A stretch of DNA of 64,000 nucleotides from Gyrodactylus bullatarudis (GCA_012064415.1 SSNU01000134.1:62001-126000), one strand, 5' to 3'; positions 46,401 to 54,450 are shown, numbered from the stretch's first letter. Notes: generated by a model not told the origin, from the sequence alone. Made by a program: numbers and translations.

Positions 46401-47054
46401 AGTTTCTTTCTTCGTATGGTTATTATTTTTGAGTTTTTGATGGCGTAAAATCAAAAAAATTCTATTAACCGTAGCTACGTGAAATTATTTAAATTCAATT
46501 AACTATTATTTGAAAGTTGATGACAACCCTTGATGACTCCTTTGTGAAAACTGATCTAGTTTTATTGAAATCAAGGTAATTGAAAGATTTCTTAAATGCT
46601 CATTAAACATCACGCAATAAAATTATGTTCAACAAGTAAGTGAAATATAAATTTTTCAAGATCAATCAAAAGATTATTCTAATTCAAGTTAATTCTCACT
46701 CATGTTAGTTGAATTTTACTTTTTCAGGAAAAGAACAATTTTTCAAAAATCCTTGAATTATAATTTTTCTCATATTTTCGATATTTTATCAACTTGTATC
46801 ATTTTATTCCATTAAAAACATTCGATTCCGATATTTTAGTATGTTTGACATACAGGAAATTATATCAAATTGACAGAGAAACTCACAGACAATTTCAAAT
46901 AAAAAGTTATCTGACTCATATGTGCGAAAGAATAGTTCGATAGTTTCCGCTTTTAATTCGCTGTTTGATATTTCATTAAGGAATATATTATTTGGCCTGA
47001 AATCAATCCAATTTCCTTTGTGAAGTTGAATTGTCTGCTTCTCCAGTGAGGAAC
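24643..47054 (-). CDS. Alpha-type neurexin homologue, 17 exons, 5' end not found
   Basis: Presynaptic cell-adhesion receptor that binds neuroligins and other partners outside the cell and PDZ scaffolds inside. Seventeen exons with canonical splice sites and matching phases give about 1,330 residues. Domain order is LNS2 (exons 1-4), LNS3 (4-5), EGF-B with six cysteines (5), LNS4 (6-8), LNS5 (8-11), a four-cysteine EGF-C (11), LNS6 (12-15), a Ser/Asp-rich stalk, one membrane span (25033-25101) and a tail of about 129 residues. Linker matches such as FIYKNQRSVEDILEK after LNS2 fit alpha-neurexin specifically. Exon 1 begins mid-protein in phase 1, so signal peptide, LNS1 and EGF-A are upstream. 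The protein is divergent. Caspr and other LamG proteins are less likely because of the repeat order and the short single-span tail. Confidence 0.9.
25464..25512 (-). CDS. Neurexin exon 16 (stalk)
   Basis: 49 bp encoding RKNKGNNSPVSDMAIIN. Both junctions are in frame. As a short in-frame exon it may be alternatively used. Confidence 0.65.
25856..26003 (-). CDS. Neurexin exon 15 (LNS6 end)
   Basis: 148 bp. LMYNEFRILEIVRDR matches the L-Y-Y-N-G strand that ends LNS6. Polar stalk sequence follows. Donor TCAAG|GTAAAT. Confidence 0.82.
26067..26135 (-). CDS. Neurexin exon 14 (LNS6)
   Basis: 69 bp. VKKIIVGSKSFKGTIIG is the IIIGG strand and F-x-G turn of LNS6. Confidence 0.8.
27300..27745. repeat. 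Dispersed repeat, direct copy of 56245-56625
   Basis: Shares many blocks with 56245-56625 in the same orientation, such as ACACGCGCCAAGATTTTTTC against ATACGCGCCAACATTTTTTC. Non-coding; lies in neurexin intron 13. Confidence 0.7.
28288..28348 (+). repeat. Penelope-type tail fragment beginning at the ribozyme core
   Basis: Matches 42768-42828 next to the Penelope ORF, starting at AAACGTCTGGAAGAGG. It is a 5'-truncated tail of the same family. Confidence 0.65.
28354..28540. repeat. 187-bp hairpin element
   Basis: Two 80-bp arms (28354-28433 and 28461-28540) are nearly perfect reverse complements. Each contains the palindrome CTTGTTACTAGTAACAAG. Lies in neurexin intron 13 next to the Penelope tail fragment. 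No reading frame. Confidence 0.85.
28980..29133 (-). CDS. Neurexin exon 13 (LNS6 middle)
   Basis: 154 bp. NDSLHFIQIQHSNDILSLKV and DDEPIIDR align with the region of LNS6 that ends VDSWPVIER in other neurexins. Confidence 0.88.
29404..29693. repeat. Fold-back element with a tRNA-derived loop
   Basis: Arms of about 65 bp (29408-29475 and 29623-29693) are inverted copies beginning CTGATACAGTAGCTCTAG. The loop holds the tRNA-like sequence annotated separately. Lies in neurexin intron 12. Confidence 0.75.
29530..29606 (-). repeat. tRNA-derived SINE head
   Basis: On the minus strand GGACTAAACGGTTGAGTGC resembles an internal A box. About 40 bp further on, GCTTCGATTCTC is a good B box. The arms do not close into a clean tRNA cloverleaf, so I read it as a SINE head rather than a functional tRNA gene. 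Confidence 0.55.
29871..30055 (-). CDS. Neurexin exon 12 (LNS6 start)
   Basis: 185 bp. FTIELQRPQTMAHEKINFAL and ILSIRTLNGDILNFSL match the first half of LNS6. Confidence 0.85.
30353..30541. repeat. Short MITE, inverse copy of 46072-46272
   Basis: About 190 bp, ends resembling AGAACAGTTGCCCCC in inverted orientation. Matches the reverse complement of 46072-46272 along its whole length. Lies in neurexin intron 11. Confidence 0.75.
31359..31624 (-). CDS. Neurexin exon 11 (LNS5 end and degenerate EGF-C)
   Basis: 266 bp. SSFKGTIKYFLLNNYPLDM ends LNS5 without the usual cysteine. The EGF-C position has only four cysteines (LIDCSTNP, FSCSRN, NNCNC). A broken mariner ends 39 bp upstream of the acceptor. 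Confidence 0.85.
31664..33505 (-). mobile_element. Tc1/mariner transposon, long inverted repeats, broken transposase
   Basis: Flanked by TA (31662-31663 and 33506-33507). Begins TAGTGCTCATC and ends with its reverse complement. The inverted repeats are about 215 bp (31664-31880 against 33290-33505), far longer than in the mariner at 1100-2635. The interior carries a tandem duplication of about 300 bp and a disabled transposase. Confidence 0.9.
31838..33178 (-). pseudogene. Tc1/mariner transposase pseudogene
   Basis: Related to the transposase at 1313-2386. The start is at 33178 (MTTKRTKNSKLTSS), with an HTH (GYSLRKVAREIGCSHQT) followed by an in-frame stop and frame changes. The segment 32430-32903 covers the DDE first aspartate (IIFSDEKKFNLDG). 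The segment 31838-32266 contains FQQDNAPCHRS and SPDLNPIENLWG, the other two catalytic positions. Between them the sequence 32205-32505 repeats 32510-32815, so the middle of the gene is present twice, with small differences between the copies. Confidence 0.85.
34081..34187 (-). CDS. Neurexin exon 10 (LNS5)
   Basis: 107 bp. IQLYPDGKIQINQDTLYFEE continues the LNS5 sheet; MILGNFL sits where other neurexins have LYIGG. Confidence 0.75.
34290..34478 (-). CDS. Neurexin exon 9 (LNS5)
   Basis: 189 bp, phase 0 both sides. NSGLLFLIAIVKENGNKDFL is the GLLL strand and DFLIGEVNVPKISFSF the next sheet. Confidence 0.8.
35234..35607 (-). CDS. Neurexin exon 8 (LNS4 end, LNS5 start)
   Basis: 374 bp. VSNFLGNITRCIFNGLSVVN closes LNS4 as in alpha-neurexins. 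YPVIFINSDSFIRM and KKFLEFKVNLLE open LNS5. Ends GAA|GTAAGT. Confidence 0.88.
36011..36119 (-). CDS. Neurexin exon 7 (LNS4 middle)
   Basis: 109 bp. YKWINLRISRKYNDLFINLS corresponds to the W-H-x-V strand region of LNS4. Phase 0 in, 1 out. Confidence 0.8.
37437..38147. repeat. 711-bp fold-back element
   Basis: Arms of about 205-240 bp (37437-37641 and 37905-38147) are inverted copies, including AGTAAGGTTAACTATGTTTAC on the left arm. The right arm has small insertions. The short reading frames on it are not conserved between arms. Lies in neurexin intron 6. Confidence 0.82.
38466..38698 (-). CDS. Neurexin exon 6 (LNS4 start)
   Basis: 233 bp. LNGNELIEILLSPM and ELDIRFIHFSSHVNQSLFYI match the first strands of LNS4. 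Ends in phase 0 at AAAAAA|GTGAGT. Confidence 0.85.
38776..39110 (-). CDS. Neurexin exon 5 (LNS3 end and EGF-B)
   Basis: 335 bp. NGKLFIGGVAEW and ISFLGCINEFIIDEIPIDL close LNS3. An EGF-like module with six cysteines follows (FCSRQTCLGRC, FCNC, NFGSNC). It leaves one base for exon 6. Confidence 0.92.
39161..39696 (-). CDS. Neurexin exon 4 (LNS2-LNS3 linker and LNS3)
   Basis: 536 bp, phase 0 in and 2 out. FIYKNQRSVEDILEK aligns with the equivalent alpha-neurexin LNS2 tail. LNS3 then shows GKLSFNFTLKRQ, TDFLAIEIRQGYLHCTWNFG and ILTVDEKETARS. Confidence 0.9.
40310..40690. repeat. Fold-back family half-copy abutting the Penelope ORF
   Basis: Ends at 40690 with the terminus CATCTTCATATTAACTAG, the family's right end, directly before the Penelope start codon. 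Only one arm is recognisable. Confidence 0.65.
40696..42558 (+). CDS. Penelope-like reverse transcriptase with GIY-YIG endonuclease
   Basis: A complete-looking protein of 620 residues that copies element RNA and nicks the target. The RT domain has motif A as FSLDVVDMYNNIP (about 221-236), motif B as GLAMGNPISPFFA (about 284) and the catalytic RYLDD (about 318). The GIY-YIG nuclease at the C-terminus (about 515-605) shows GVYSIDCSCGKKYVGQTGR with GVY and YVG, and the later FECRINEHH. The CxC before KKYVG matches the zinc-finger-like spacing of EN+ Penelope proteins. Length is slightly below the usual, so the N-terminus may be shortened by the fold-back boundary at 40690. There are no stops or shifts. 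It could be active or recently so. Confidence 0.9.
   Translation: MIKPDCILKLEKLSNYIEIKGLTDAIVSNICIGKSLMGNESRPEFEFETFNVIANHKIDSKEYLDQDSQDKIKKLKDPELIYIKGDKGGGVAIERYVNYKSKIESILSDQKIYSVSSKVEHKKIFGKIRYLANKNKDVLGELRKKVLPSNNRIATLFTLIKLHKDNLPLRIIINSKGTNLNKFGEVVLTYINSLNFQFPFCIKNTYDFKNRISGNFPNTRMFSLDVVDMYNNIPVDKALKIFEGELELKNVDNRLKDFLLGASKMCLEYNIFEFENKIYKQKQGLAMGNPISPFFANLFMSKIDEFINLDLNPKIMTRYLDDYFIMIEGDKSRIINTLEKVKNKFPELDFTLEEQNNFDLNYLDLKLSLNNGSIKKQIFRKKSSKNIVFNYKSYSPRKYKIGTLKGEILRVLRLTDQDHLNKKLEELKIIFSRNGYPNKVIRDTMSEVLRNFYGPKLEKNEAEDKKVFLDYTPLNKKLAKIYRKNNLRVVFKNKNNILNKINKKRSDINRMQGKGVYSIDCSCGKKYVGQTGRSFECRINEHHRDVLKGNYNSKLMEHTGEGHIFDFENAKIIKGQNHFRKRIINEALEIGTNDTINGNIGEIEIGDNWLQLYGKRRRLS
42725..42784 (+). 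ncRNA. Candidate hammerhead ribozyme in the Penelope 3' region
   Basis: Core box CTGAAGA (42737-42743) matches the conserved CUGANGA. Stem II is six perfect pairs (GGTACT with AGTACC). GAAAC (42767-42771) follows, then GTC with predicted cleavage after 42774. Stem I pairs CTCATCCA with TGGAAGAG around a single A-A mismatch and extends by two more pairs. Stem III is only two pairs (AC with GT), as in minimal hammerheads of Penelope elements. One unpaired A at the base of stem II is irregular, so activity is uncertain. Confidence 0.55.
42885..43215. repeat. Dispersed repeat, inverse copy of 21165-21590
   Basis: Begins soon after the Penelope tail. Same blocks as 21165-21590 in reverse orientation, including CCATGAAGGCCCTCTTGATG. 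Lies in neurexin intron 3. Confidence 0.7.
43319..43459 (-). CDS. Neurexin exon 3 (LNS2 end)
   Basis: 141 bp, phase 0 on both sides. KSFFIGNIKAGSYPRY and GFNGCFGK correspond to the (Y/F)(I/V)GG and GF-x-GC strands that close an LNS domain. Confidence 0.88.
43877..44046 (-). CDS. Neurexin exon 2 (LNS2 middle)
   Basis: 170 bp. The sheet FHISNGLIDIFQI is followed by SDGEWHIVYLENS, the hallmark W-H strand of LNS domains. Phase 1 in, phase 0 out. Confidence 0.85.
44945..45294. repeat. 350-bp near-perfect palindrome
   Basis: Arms of about 160 bp are nearly identical in reverse complement, starting TTTAACTAGAAATATTTCG. The loop is short (near 45115-45130). Composition is less AT-rich than the surroundings and there is no reading frame. 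Lies in neurexin intron 1. Confidence 0.88.
46072..46272. repeat. Short MITE, inverse copy of 30353-30541
   Basis: About 200 bp with terminal inverted repeats of about 26 bp (GGTTAATCTATAGAACATTT at the left). Matches 30353-30541 in reverse orientation. The frame over it is not conserved in the other copy. Lies in neurexin intron 1. Confidence 0.78.
46887..47054 (-). CDS. Neurexin exon 1 (start of LNS2)
   Basis: 168 bp between TTTTTCAG and T|GTGAGT. It encodes LHKGNWIDFRPNN and IELFFRTYESDNFLFEIV, the first strands of a laminin-G fold. It begins with two bases of a codon, so an upstream exon ending in phase 1 exists. Confidence 0.8.
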
Positions 47055-48424
47055 CTGAAAAATTTTTATAAAATTATCAATTTTGTTTCTTCAATTTTCT
47101 AATTTACATATTAAAAGTAGGAATTGAGAAAGACAAAATGTTTTTAATGTACTCCAAACAAAGAGGTTAATAGCCATTTATTATTGTCATCAAGGACTTT
47201 TAGGAGCAAACCATTTTTTTCATTAATAATCAGAGAGGTATTTTTCTCGTAATATGACATATTCCTCTGGATAAAATAAAGTTAAACAATCATTAACCAA
47301 TGAAAAGCTTGAAAATTATTTCGACCAATAAAAACGAACTCTGGTAATAATTCCAAATTTTCATACTCAAAAAATATTATTTTTCCCTGATGTTACAATT
47401 TGAAGATTTTATGGTAATTTTCTTGCAAAAGTGCACACTAAAGTTAGCCAATATATTTTTTTCACTTTTGATGGAGACGTAGTGGTATGAATATTCTTAT
47501 GAAAATGTTTAAAATGTAATATTGAAAATTGATTTTCCTTTGAAATTAATCTGTTTTCAAGTAAAGCACTCTTCCTCTAAAGAACACGAAAGGAATATTT
47601 TTTTACAAGCGCTGATAGAGTGATTTTTTCCAGTCAATTCTTGTGTAAAACCTGTGTGCAAATTTAAATAATAATACCATGTTTTGCTAGCATTTGCAGA
47701 TGAAGAAAATTTAATTAAATTTTAAAAAATTATGATGGGAAAAGAAAATCTCTTTTTGCTGTTTGTTATTTTCCAAAAAGTAAAATTTTCATTTCGAATT
47801 ATTCTGAAGGAAAATAGTCACTTTTATTGTAAAGAAAGAACATGAGAAAATTTAATTAATTCTTGGTGTTTCATCATGGATATTCATTCTCGATAAAGAA
47901 TAAATGAAAAAAGTCTATTATAAATGTTGGTTTCTAAAGTTGTTATAACCACAGGTATAAGAAATGAAGATATACAGAGTGTGATATTTATTTTTCTCTG
48001 GCGTGAATATGATCAAAAAACTAAGATCTTTCATTATATTTACGAATTTGATAGAAATAGAGATGGAATGAATCCTTACAATTTATTTTGTTTTTTATAT
48101 TTGAATATTTCTAGGAATTTGAGAAAACATTTATCGATGAACAAAAAAATTTCTCAGAATAATTCAAACTTGTTTAACAAGCAATATAGGCACTTGTATA
48201 TGGTATCCAATGGTTGCACATTCTTAAAGTTTAATCGTTAACTTTGATATAATCTAAATTTTACCGATCTTATGCAGAAAATTTTTGATTTGATAAGTTT
48301 TTTAACTAAATCATTCGAATTTACGCCGAACAGTAAAAGTGAAATAAAGATCGATTAAGACGAAAATTCAAATCGAAAACAGCGTTTTTATTTTCAAGGA
48401 AATTTTTATTGCTTATGAGTAGTA
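47055..48424. other. No exon identified (neurexin 5' region)
   Basis: No LNS or EGF exon could be recognised. The 105-codon plus-strand frame at 47924-48241 has random AT-rich composition. Confidence 0.4.
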
Positions 48425-48429
48425 CGATA

Positions 48430-48582
48430 TTTGAAATCCCATAAATGCGACTCAAGCATGTTTGCACCGGACCTTCTTCCAATTGTCATAGCGGTTTGAA
48501 ATTTTTTCTATAGTTCGTTGAGATAGTCATGATTATCTTGACCTCATCGGATATCGTCGATATAGATTTGGCTAAATAGGCA
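48430..48582 (-). pseudogene. Degraded reverse transcriptase fragment
   Basis: One minus-strand frame reads FSQIYIDDIR, then a stop, then GQDNHDYLNEL, another stop, then KKFQTAM. This matches the YxDD box and the following D-x-x-x-x-L-x-x-L stretch of Ty3/gypsy or related RTs. Two stops show it is dead. It is less AT-rich than its flanks and unrelated in sequence to the gypsy element at 15869. Confidence 0.4.
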
Positions 48583-50540
48583 CTGAATCTGGTCAGATTT
48601 AATTTTGAAGCAAAGTTAATAAGAAATTTCCTATTTCTATTTTATTATTTCTTTGGCAATTACCAAAATTATTATTTTCCTTTTTTCTGAGTTCTCACAG
48701 AAATAAGAAATCTTGCAACAACAAAAAAATAATCAACTTTCAAAATCATGCAACAACTCAAAGATCAGCCTGGAAATTTTTGAAAAGTTCATAAGGTGTT
48801 ATTTTCGAGCAGAATACGTCTCGAATCGTTCAAAATGTCGAAAACGATAAACAAGATCTATGTTAAAGGATAATAGCAACAGAAATAATTTATAGTGACA
48901 AATTAAAGAATTTTAAATACCGATAATATTGGTCCAATATTATTTTTCAATTTTTTATTCCTCTATTTACTTCAAAGTAGCTTTATAAAAATTAAAATTG
49001 AAGGGAAAGGACCAAATTACGAACCTGGTCTAATATTGCCTAGCATCTTAAGGATGAATCAGCAAGAAATCAATATCAATGAGTTATTTTTTAATATCTT
49101 GTGTGAAAAATTAAAAATATAATTTGGGTATTTTGATTATGCTCTGGTGTTCGAATATACGCAAAGTATATCCTGTTAAAAAACACTGTCAGTGTTTTAA
49201 ACTATGATTAACTTAATGGCATATCCATAAAAACCTATTTATGTTTAGAAAATACCCCCAAAATGTATATAATATTTGTAAATTCGCCAATTTTTGGCTA
49301 AAATATTGTTTCATCTGAGATATAGGAAGGTTCAAAGACGAGAACGTTTATTTTGTTGAAAGACCTCTTATGGATGACGTCATCCAACAGGAGTCATTAA
49401 AAAGCTTATTTGATTCTAAAAATTTTAGAAAAACGGTCACATTTTTTTTCAATATCCCTATTTATTATTACAGACTAAATAAACGATATCTCGTGAAGAG
49501 GGGTAGATAATTATTAATTCAAGAACAGATCTTTGATTATGGATCAAAAACAGGGTTATTTCATAAGTTATAGATTTCAAAACTGAAAAATCAGAATTTT
49601 CAAGAACTTCTGGGATTGATTCAGAAAGTCGGATCCGATCAGGTAGAAAAAATATTTTTTTCACCCTGACTTTTTGATCGATGATCATTCTGGATTCTTC
49701 ACTCGAAAAAAAACCAGAAAGGTATTTTAATTTTAGTAATAAGTACACTTTACTTGTAAGATTCTTGTTTAATTGTGCAATATTCACATTATTGCTTTTC
49801 TTAGTTTATACTTAAAAACCACATGGAATATTCTACACTAACTAAAAATGTTTATGAAATTTTATTTATATGTTTACTTATCAGTAACTACATGAGAAAA
49901 ATATTTTTAAAAATGCAATTAAGAAATATCACGAATAACGATTTCGTTTCTTCATTTTCCATGGGAATTTTCAATCGTTAAATCTTGAAAGAAAAGTGAC
50001 ATGAGAAATTTTCAAATTTCTTAATTAGATTTACTAAGTATATTTTCAAGGATCAAAGTTATCTTTTTCCTGACAATATTTATTCTTTTTCGGCTCAATT
50101 ACCTCTAAAGAATGTAAGCCTTTTAATCAAATCTGATTCGATATTGAAATTCAGATCCAAATTCATAATAAATCTTTAATCCAACTAGTTTGTAGAAAGT
50201 TATTTGAAATAAGACGAGTGATTTCAATTTATTTCAGCTCTAAACTTATTTTAAAATCAAATAGATTTTAATTGAAATTTTATACTTCATTTCAAAAGAA
50301 AATTATTTTGATCCTAAGTGAAGAATTCAGATTACTCAATTAACTTAAAATTAATGAAAATAATTAATCTCGAAATATTCAGATTTATTTCTCTCAGTAT
50401 TGGAATCCAAAAATTATCTCTTAAAATTCAGATTTTTAACCTAATTTTCAATTTGTTAGCAAATTTTAAAAATTTAGGAAAAACTGTTGTTATTAAGATT
50501 GCACTTTGTCTAAAAATAATTTTATTTATAAACTTTGAGT
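48583..50540. other. No gene seen
   Basis: AT-rich DNA. The 109-codon minus-strand frame at 49458-49787 ends in a strand-like stretch (YEITLFLIHNQRSVLELIII) that might be part of an LNS domain, but splice sites and neighbours do not support it. Confidence 0.35.
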
Positions 50541-50546
50541 AAACCT

Positions 50547-50960
50547 CATATGAAGATGGGTATTTTTGATCAAAATTTTTTTATCAAGAATTCAAACTTA
50601 TCAAGATTATTTGGAACCCAGATTGTGAGGCCCACATTCACCTTTTAAAGAAAAAAAAACAATTTTTAAGAAAGTTTTGAATAAAATCTAGATTTAGCGC
50701 CAAATTTCTTTTTTTGAACTTTGAGCCAAAAAATATTTTTGATTTTAAAGAAAGTTGATAAGACAAGGAAACCTTTTATCACTGTAAAAGTTTCAATGAG
50801 CCCTCCAATTTCCAGGGATTTCTTGGATCACAAAAATTTCATCGATTTTCAAGTGGAGAAATGATCGAAAAATCGAAATTCAATTTTTTGATGTACGGAT
50901 TCAGCATATTTGATTTCTATTGACTACTTTGACTTAAAATGATCCTAAAAATCATAAATT
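50547..50960. repeat. Fold-back family copy, diverged
   Basis: Starts at ATATGAAGATGGGTATTTTTG and contains the family's internal blocks in order. More diverged than the copies at 11085 and 53541. The right end is unclear. Confidence 0.5.
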
Positions 50961-52004
50961 TTTATAATATAAGAAAAATATGTAGCATCCATTGAGTGAA
51001 ACTTGACCTATCCAATAAAATATTGCATTAGATGCATTGCTCAATTTGAATACGACTACATTATTGTTGGAATAAATCAATATTTGAACATATTCCTATG
51101 TTTGTATTCAAAATTTGAAATGAAGCGTAAATGATAATCAAAACTATTCCAATACAATGAAGATAATGAAGAATAAATAAATAAATATGGGAATTATAGT
51201 CTATCGAATAAAAATAGTCTTTTATTTTGTATTTACATTTTTATTCAACTTTTCTAATCTCAATCCCAAGAAGAAAATATTTTTTTGAAATTAGCCTTAA
51301 ATATGGTTTCCAGATACAACGAATATCAATTAGTCGTTTAAAGTTATAACTAATCTATAATCCTGAGATATAGGTTTCTGATGAAGGATAAAGCAAAAAT
51401 TTTCTCCTATTCTAGGAGATTAATAAATTTCCTCGAATAAACCAGGCTTGAATGAAATAAATGAGTTATTAAAATCCTACGTGATAGAAATGATCCAGTG
51501 ACCTTTAAGGGTGATCCAAAATGTCTGAGTTTTTCTAAAATTAAGCAATATTTTGGTTTAGTGGACAGAGATCTCGTCTTACTGTCAAAAGATTCTTACG
51601 CCTAAGAGACTATGGATAGGTAATTAAGTTTATTAATTTCTATAAATTTTCTTCCTTTAGAGATAAAAATTAATGATTTTATCTAATGAAAAAATTTAGA
51701 ATCAATTCAAAATGCAATTCTTTCTCTACATAACTGAATGAATAAATATCAAAGCTGTCAAAATAAAAAGTGAAAATACTATATTTTCCCTAATTCTATA
51801 GTAAAATCCAGAGAGTCAAATGATTAATCATCAAGGAGTTTGTCATATTTTTGACGTTAGGAAACAGATCTTTCTCAATAGAAATCTTTCCATTTAAAGA
51901 CCTAGTAACAGAAATCTAAAAAAATATATTTTTCTGATTTATTTTTGATGATATTCCCGCATCTATAAATTATTTATTGGTATTGTTCTTTGACATTTTT
52001 TGAG

Positions 52005-52094
52005 CGATAAATTTACAGTTAAATTCACAAACTCAGTTATTAACAAGTTATTAGATGACTTTCTAGATACTGTTGATTAGGATTATATAAAAAA
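52005..52094 (+). repeat. 88-bp repeat, second copy
   Basis: Nearly identical to 11530-11618, with the same open frame ending at TAG. Confidence 0.6.
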
Positions 52095-52633
52095 CATCCT
52101 TGCATATTCTATGTCTTTTGAGAAATCATATAGGGACTTTATTTCTGATACAACTGTAGATAATCAAAATTTTGTCTTTCATCATGCCAAGTGTCGAAAA
52201 AAAGGGCCATTTCTCATCAACATATTATTGAAAAAATACCCTAATTCAAGATTTTAAATGTATGCCAAATTCCCACTTTTTTGAAATTTGGATTGAAAAT
52301 TTTTGTTGAATTCTAGAACTGCCATTTGACAGAAAATTTAAGAAAATTCAGATTCGGATCCGTCTGAAAAATCCGAAAAGGTACGGAAAATAAAATAATA
52401 AATTAACGATAATCTTGTGCTGAAAAAATTATTCAAAAAATTTCAAGGGTTGGCAACATGTTTAAGGCTACTTATGGTCTTCTTATTTATCGTTTGATAA
52501 TAATTAGGCTGGTAAAAGTTGAAATTTGCTAATTTAAGTCATAAATTAAAAGCTCATTTTAGTACTAATGATATTTAAGGTTTCGAGTGATCTTTTTTAA
52601 CCGAAAAATGTCAACAATCCTTGAATTGTCGAT

Positions 52634-52905
52634 AACTGTATCAATCCTTAAGATCCTTTACTGATAATGTAAAAAAATCCCTAGTTTCAAATCCATCCAA
52701 TGAAAATTAAGAAACGAATTTCCTAGTCATTTTTGTTAATCTACTAACATAAGTGATGCATACAGTGTAGGTCCTACGCTCAAGTGGTTGGCATGTGTAG
52801 AGCGATCTTTCTCAGTGCTCAAAAATGTTCTAAAAAATAAAAAATAATAATTCAAGAAAGGCAATATAAAAAGGGCAATTTTATAATCGTTATAATTATT
52901 TTTTG
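52634..52905. repeat. Repeat block E, inverse copy of 62592-62855
   Basis: About 270 bp in common, including GTGTAGGTCCTACGCTCAAG. This part has an A-box-like look (CTCAAGTGGTTGGC), but no B box follows at the right distance. Confidence 0.7.
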
Positions 52906-52916
52906 TTAGACAAAAT

Positions 52917-54315
52917 CTTATATTGAACTATGAAAAAAATTAAATAATGTACACAAAATAAATGTAAATAAATCTCATAAATAGCATGAAATAATTTTGA
53001 TCTTGTGGATTTATAATGTTTTAAATAGAATGGCAATGAAAATAGAGAAATTGTTAATAATAAACTCTAGTGTCTGAAGGTAAATCGTAAATCATCTGGC
53101 GGTTATTACTCAATGTAGATAAGAATAGAGAAGAGACTTAGAATAATCCAGGTTAGATATGATGTGCGACATGTCTAATTTAAGATTAGTCAGATTTTCA
53201 CAATCAGATAATTTGTATTTTGATAATATTTTATTAAAGGAATTCAACAAAAAATTAGATTTATATTTCGCATTTCTAAGAGAATAATTAATATCCGCTG
53301 TAGAATAAGATTCAGAGAATTTTTTTAACTAAAAATGCATATCTGCGAACCCAGAGCGGATAAAGCCCTGAGACCGAGATTAGTGCATTGTAAGAATCTA
53401 AATGGGGAAAAATTGAGTGTAGAAATCTATATATAATACGTTCAATAGATAGACATTGAGAATTATTTAAATTAGGCAAGCTGATTTGTAAGCTTTTGGT
53501 CTTACTTCAGTGGGCGAGGAGAATTTTTTAATACACCTAATTAATATGAAGATGGGAATTTATGTTTTTTTCATCAAGAAATCGAATTTGATCAAGATTT
53601 TTTGGAATCTAGATCGTAGGTTCCACTTTCAGGATCTGAAGAAAAAAAATTTGAAAAAAATCAAATTTTAAGAAAGTTATGGCGCCGAATTCCCATTTTT
53701 TGAACTTTGAGTTGATAATTTTTGTTGAATTAAAAGTGAGAGAGTGATCAAAAGTTGATTTTTAGGATCACGATTAGTCAAAGAAATCAAATATGCTGAT
53801 TCAGATTTTGAGAATCTGCCCATCTTCGTGTGAAAATCGAATTTTGATTTTTTGAACATTTTCACTACTTGAAAATCGATGAAATTTTGATGATTCAAGA
53901 TCCCTGGAAATTGGCGAGTTGATTGAAATTTTCATAGTCATAATCGGTTTCTTTGACTAATCGTGATCCTAAAAATCAACTTTTGATCACTCTCTCACTT
54001 TTAATTCAACAAAAATTATCAACTCAAAGTTCAAAAAAATGGGAATCCGGCGCCATCGCTAGATTTAAAATAAGCCATAACTTTCTTAAAATTTGATTTT
54101 TTTCAAATTTTTTTTCTTCAGATCCTGAAAGTGGAACCTACGATCTAGATCCAAAAAAAAATCTTGATCAAATTCGATTTCTTGATGAAAAAATTCATAA
54201 TTTTGTAAAAAGCATAAATTCCCATCTTCATATTAACTAGCTTTAGTATATTTATATTTATTTATTCGAGATAAGTTTGAGAGAGGGTCTAATTTTAAAT
54301 TAGATGTTATACTTA
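52917..54315. repeat. 1.4-kb insertion between repeat blocks E and F
   Basis: At 62465-62855 blocks F and E are contiguous, whereas here they are separated by 1.4 kb. The insert holds an uncharacterised part (52917-53540) plus a fold-back MITE (53541-54240). The uncharacterised part resembles 62900-63300. Confidence 0.55.
53541..54245. repeat. Fold-back MITE, full-length copy
   Basis: Arms of about 340 bp (53541-53900 and 53935-54240) mirror each other closely. Terminal sequence TTAATATGAAGATGGG with its reverse complement at the right end. Very close to the copy at 11085-11885. The frames over it are arm sequence, not genes. Confidence 0.85.
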
Positions 54316-54450
54316 TATTATTTAAGATCAATAAATTTTATTTAAAAGGCCCACACCCTCGTAATTTACCTTGAAAAAGGTGTCGATTTTATGTCGATTT
54401 CGTCAAAAATGTCAAAAAATATTACCGGCCTAATAATAATAGATCAAGGA
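54300..54450. repeat. Repeat block F, inverse copy of 62467-62600
   Basis: Shares GTCGATTTTATGTCGATTTC and AATATTACCGGCCTAATA with the reverse complement of 62467-62600. Confidence 0.7.

Noticed and set aside
47924..48241. Plus-strand 105-codon frame
   Set aside because: Lys/Asn/Ile/Phe-rich composition of random AT-rich DNA, no domain, partly similar to repeat sequence.
49458..49787. Minus-strand 109-codon frame that might hold an LNS1 exon of the neurexin
   Set aside because: The end has beta-strand-like alternation, but there is no W-H, GLLL or GF-x-G landmark and no acceptor/donor pair in the required phase. Treated as chance.
51540..51615. tRNA-like sequence (TTTAGTGGACAGAGATCTCG)
   Set aside because: A-box-like and anticodon-loop-like parts are present, but no B box and no acceptor-stem pairing. 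At most a tRNA relic.
52750..52810. A-box-like CTCAAGTGGTTGGC in repeat block E
   Set aside because: No B box at the right distance, so neither a tRNA gene nor a SINE head could be supported.
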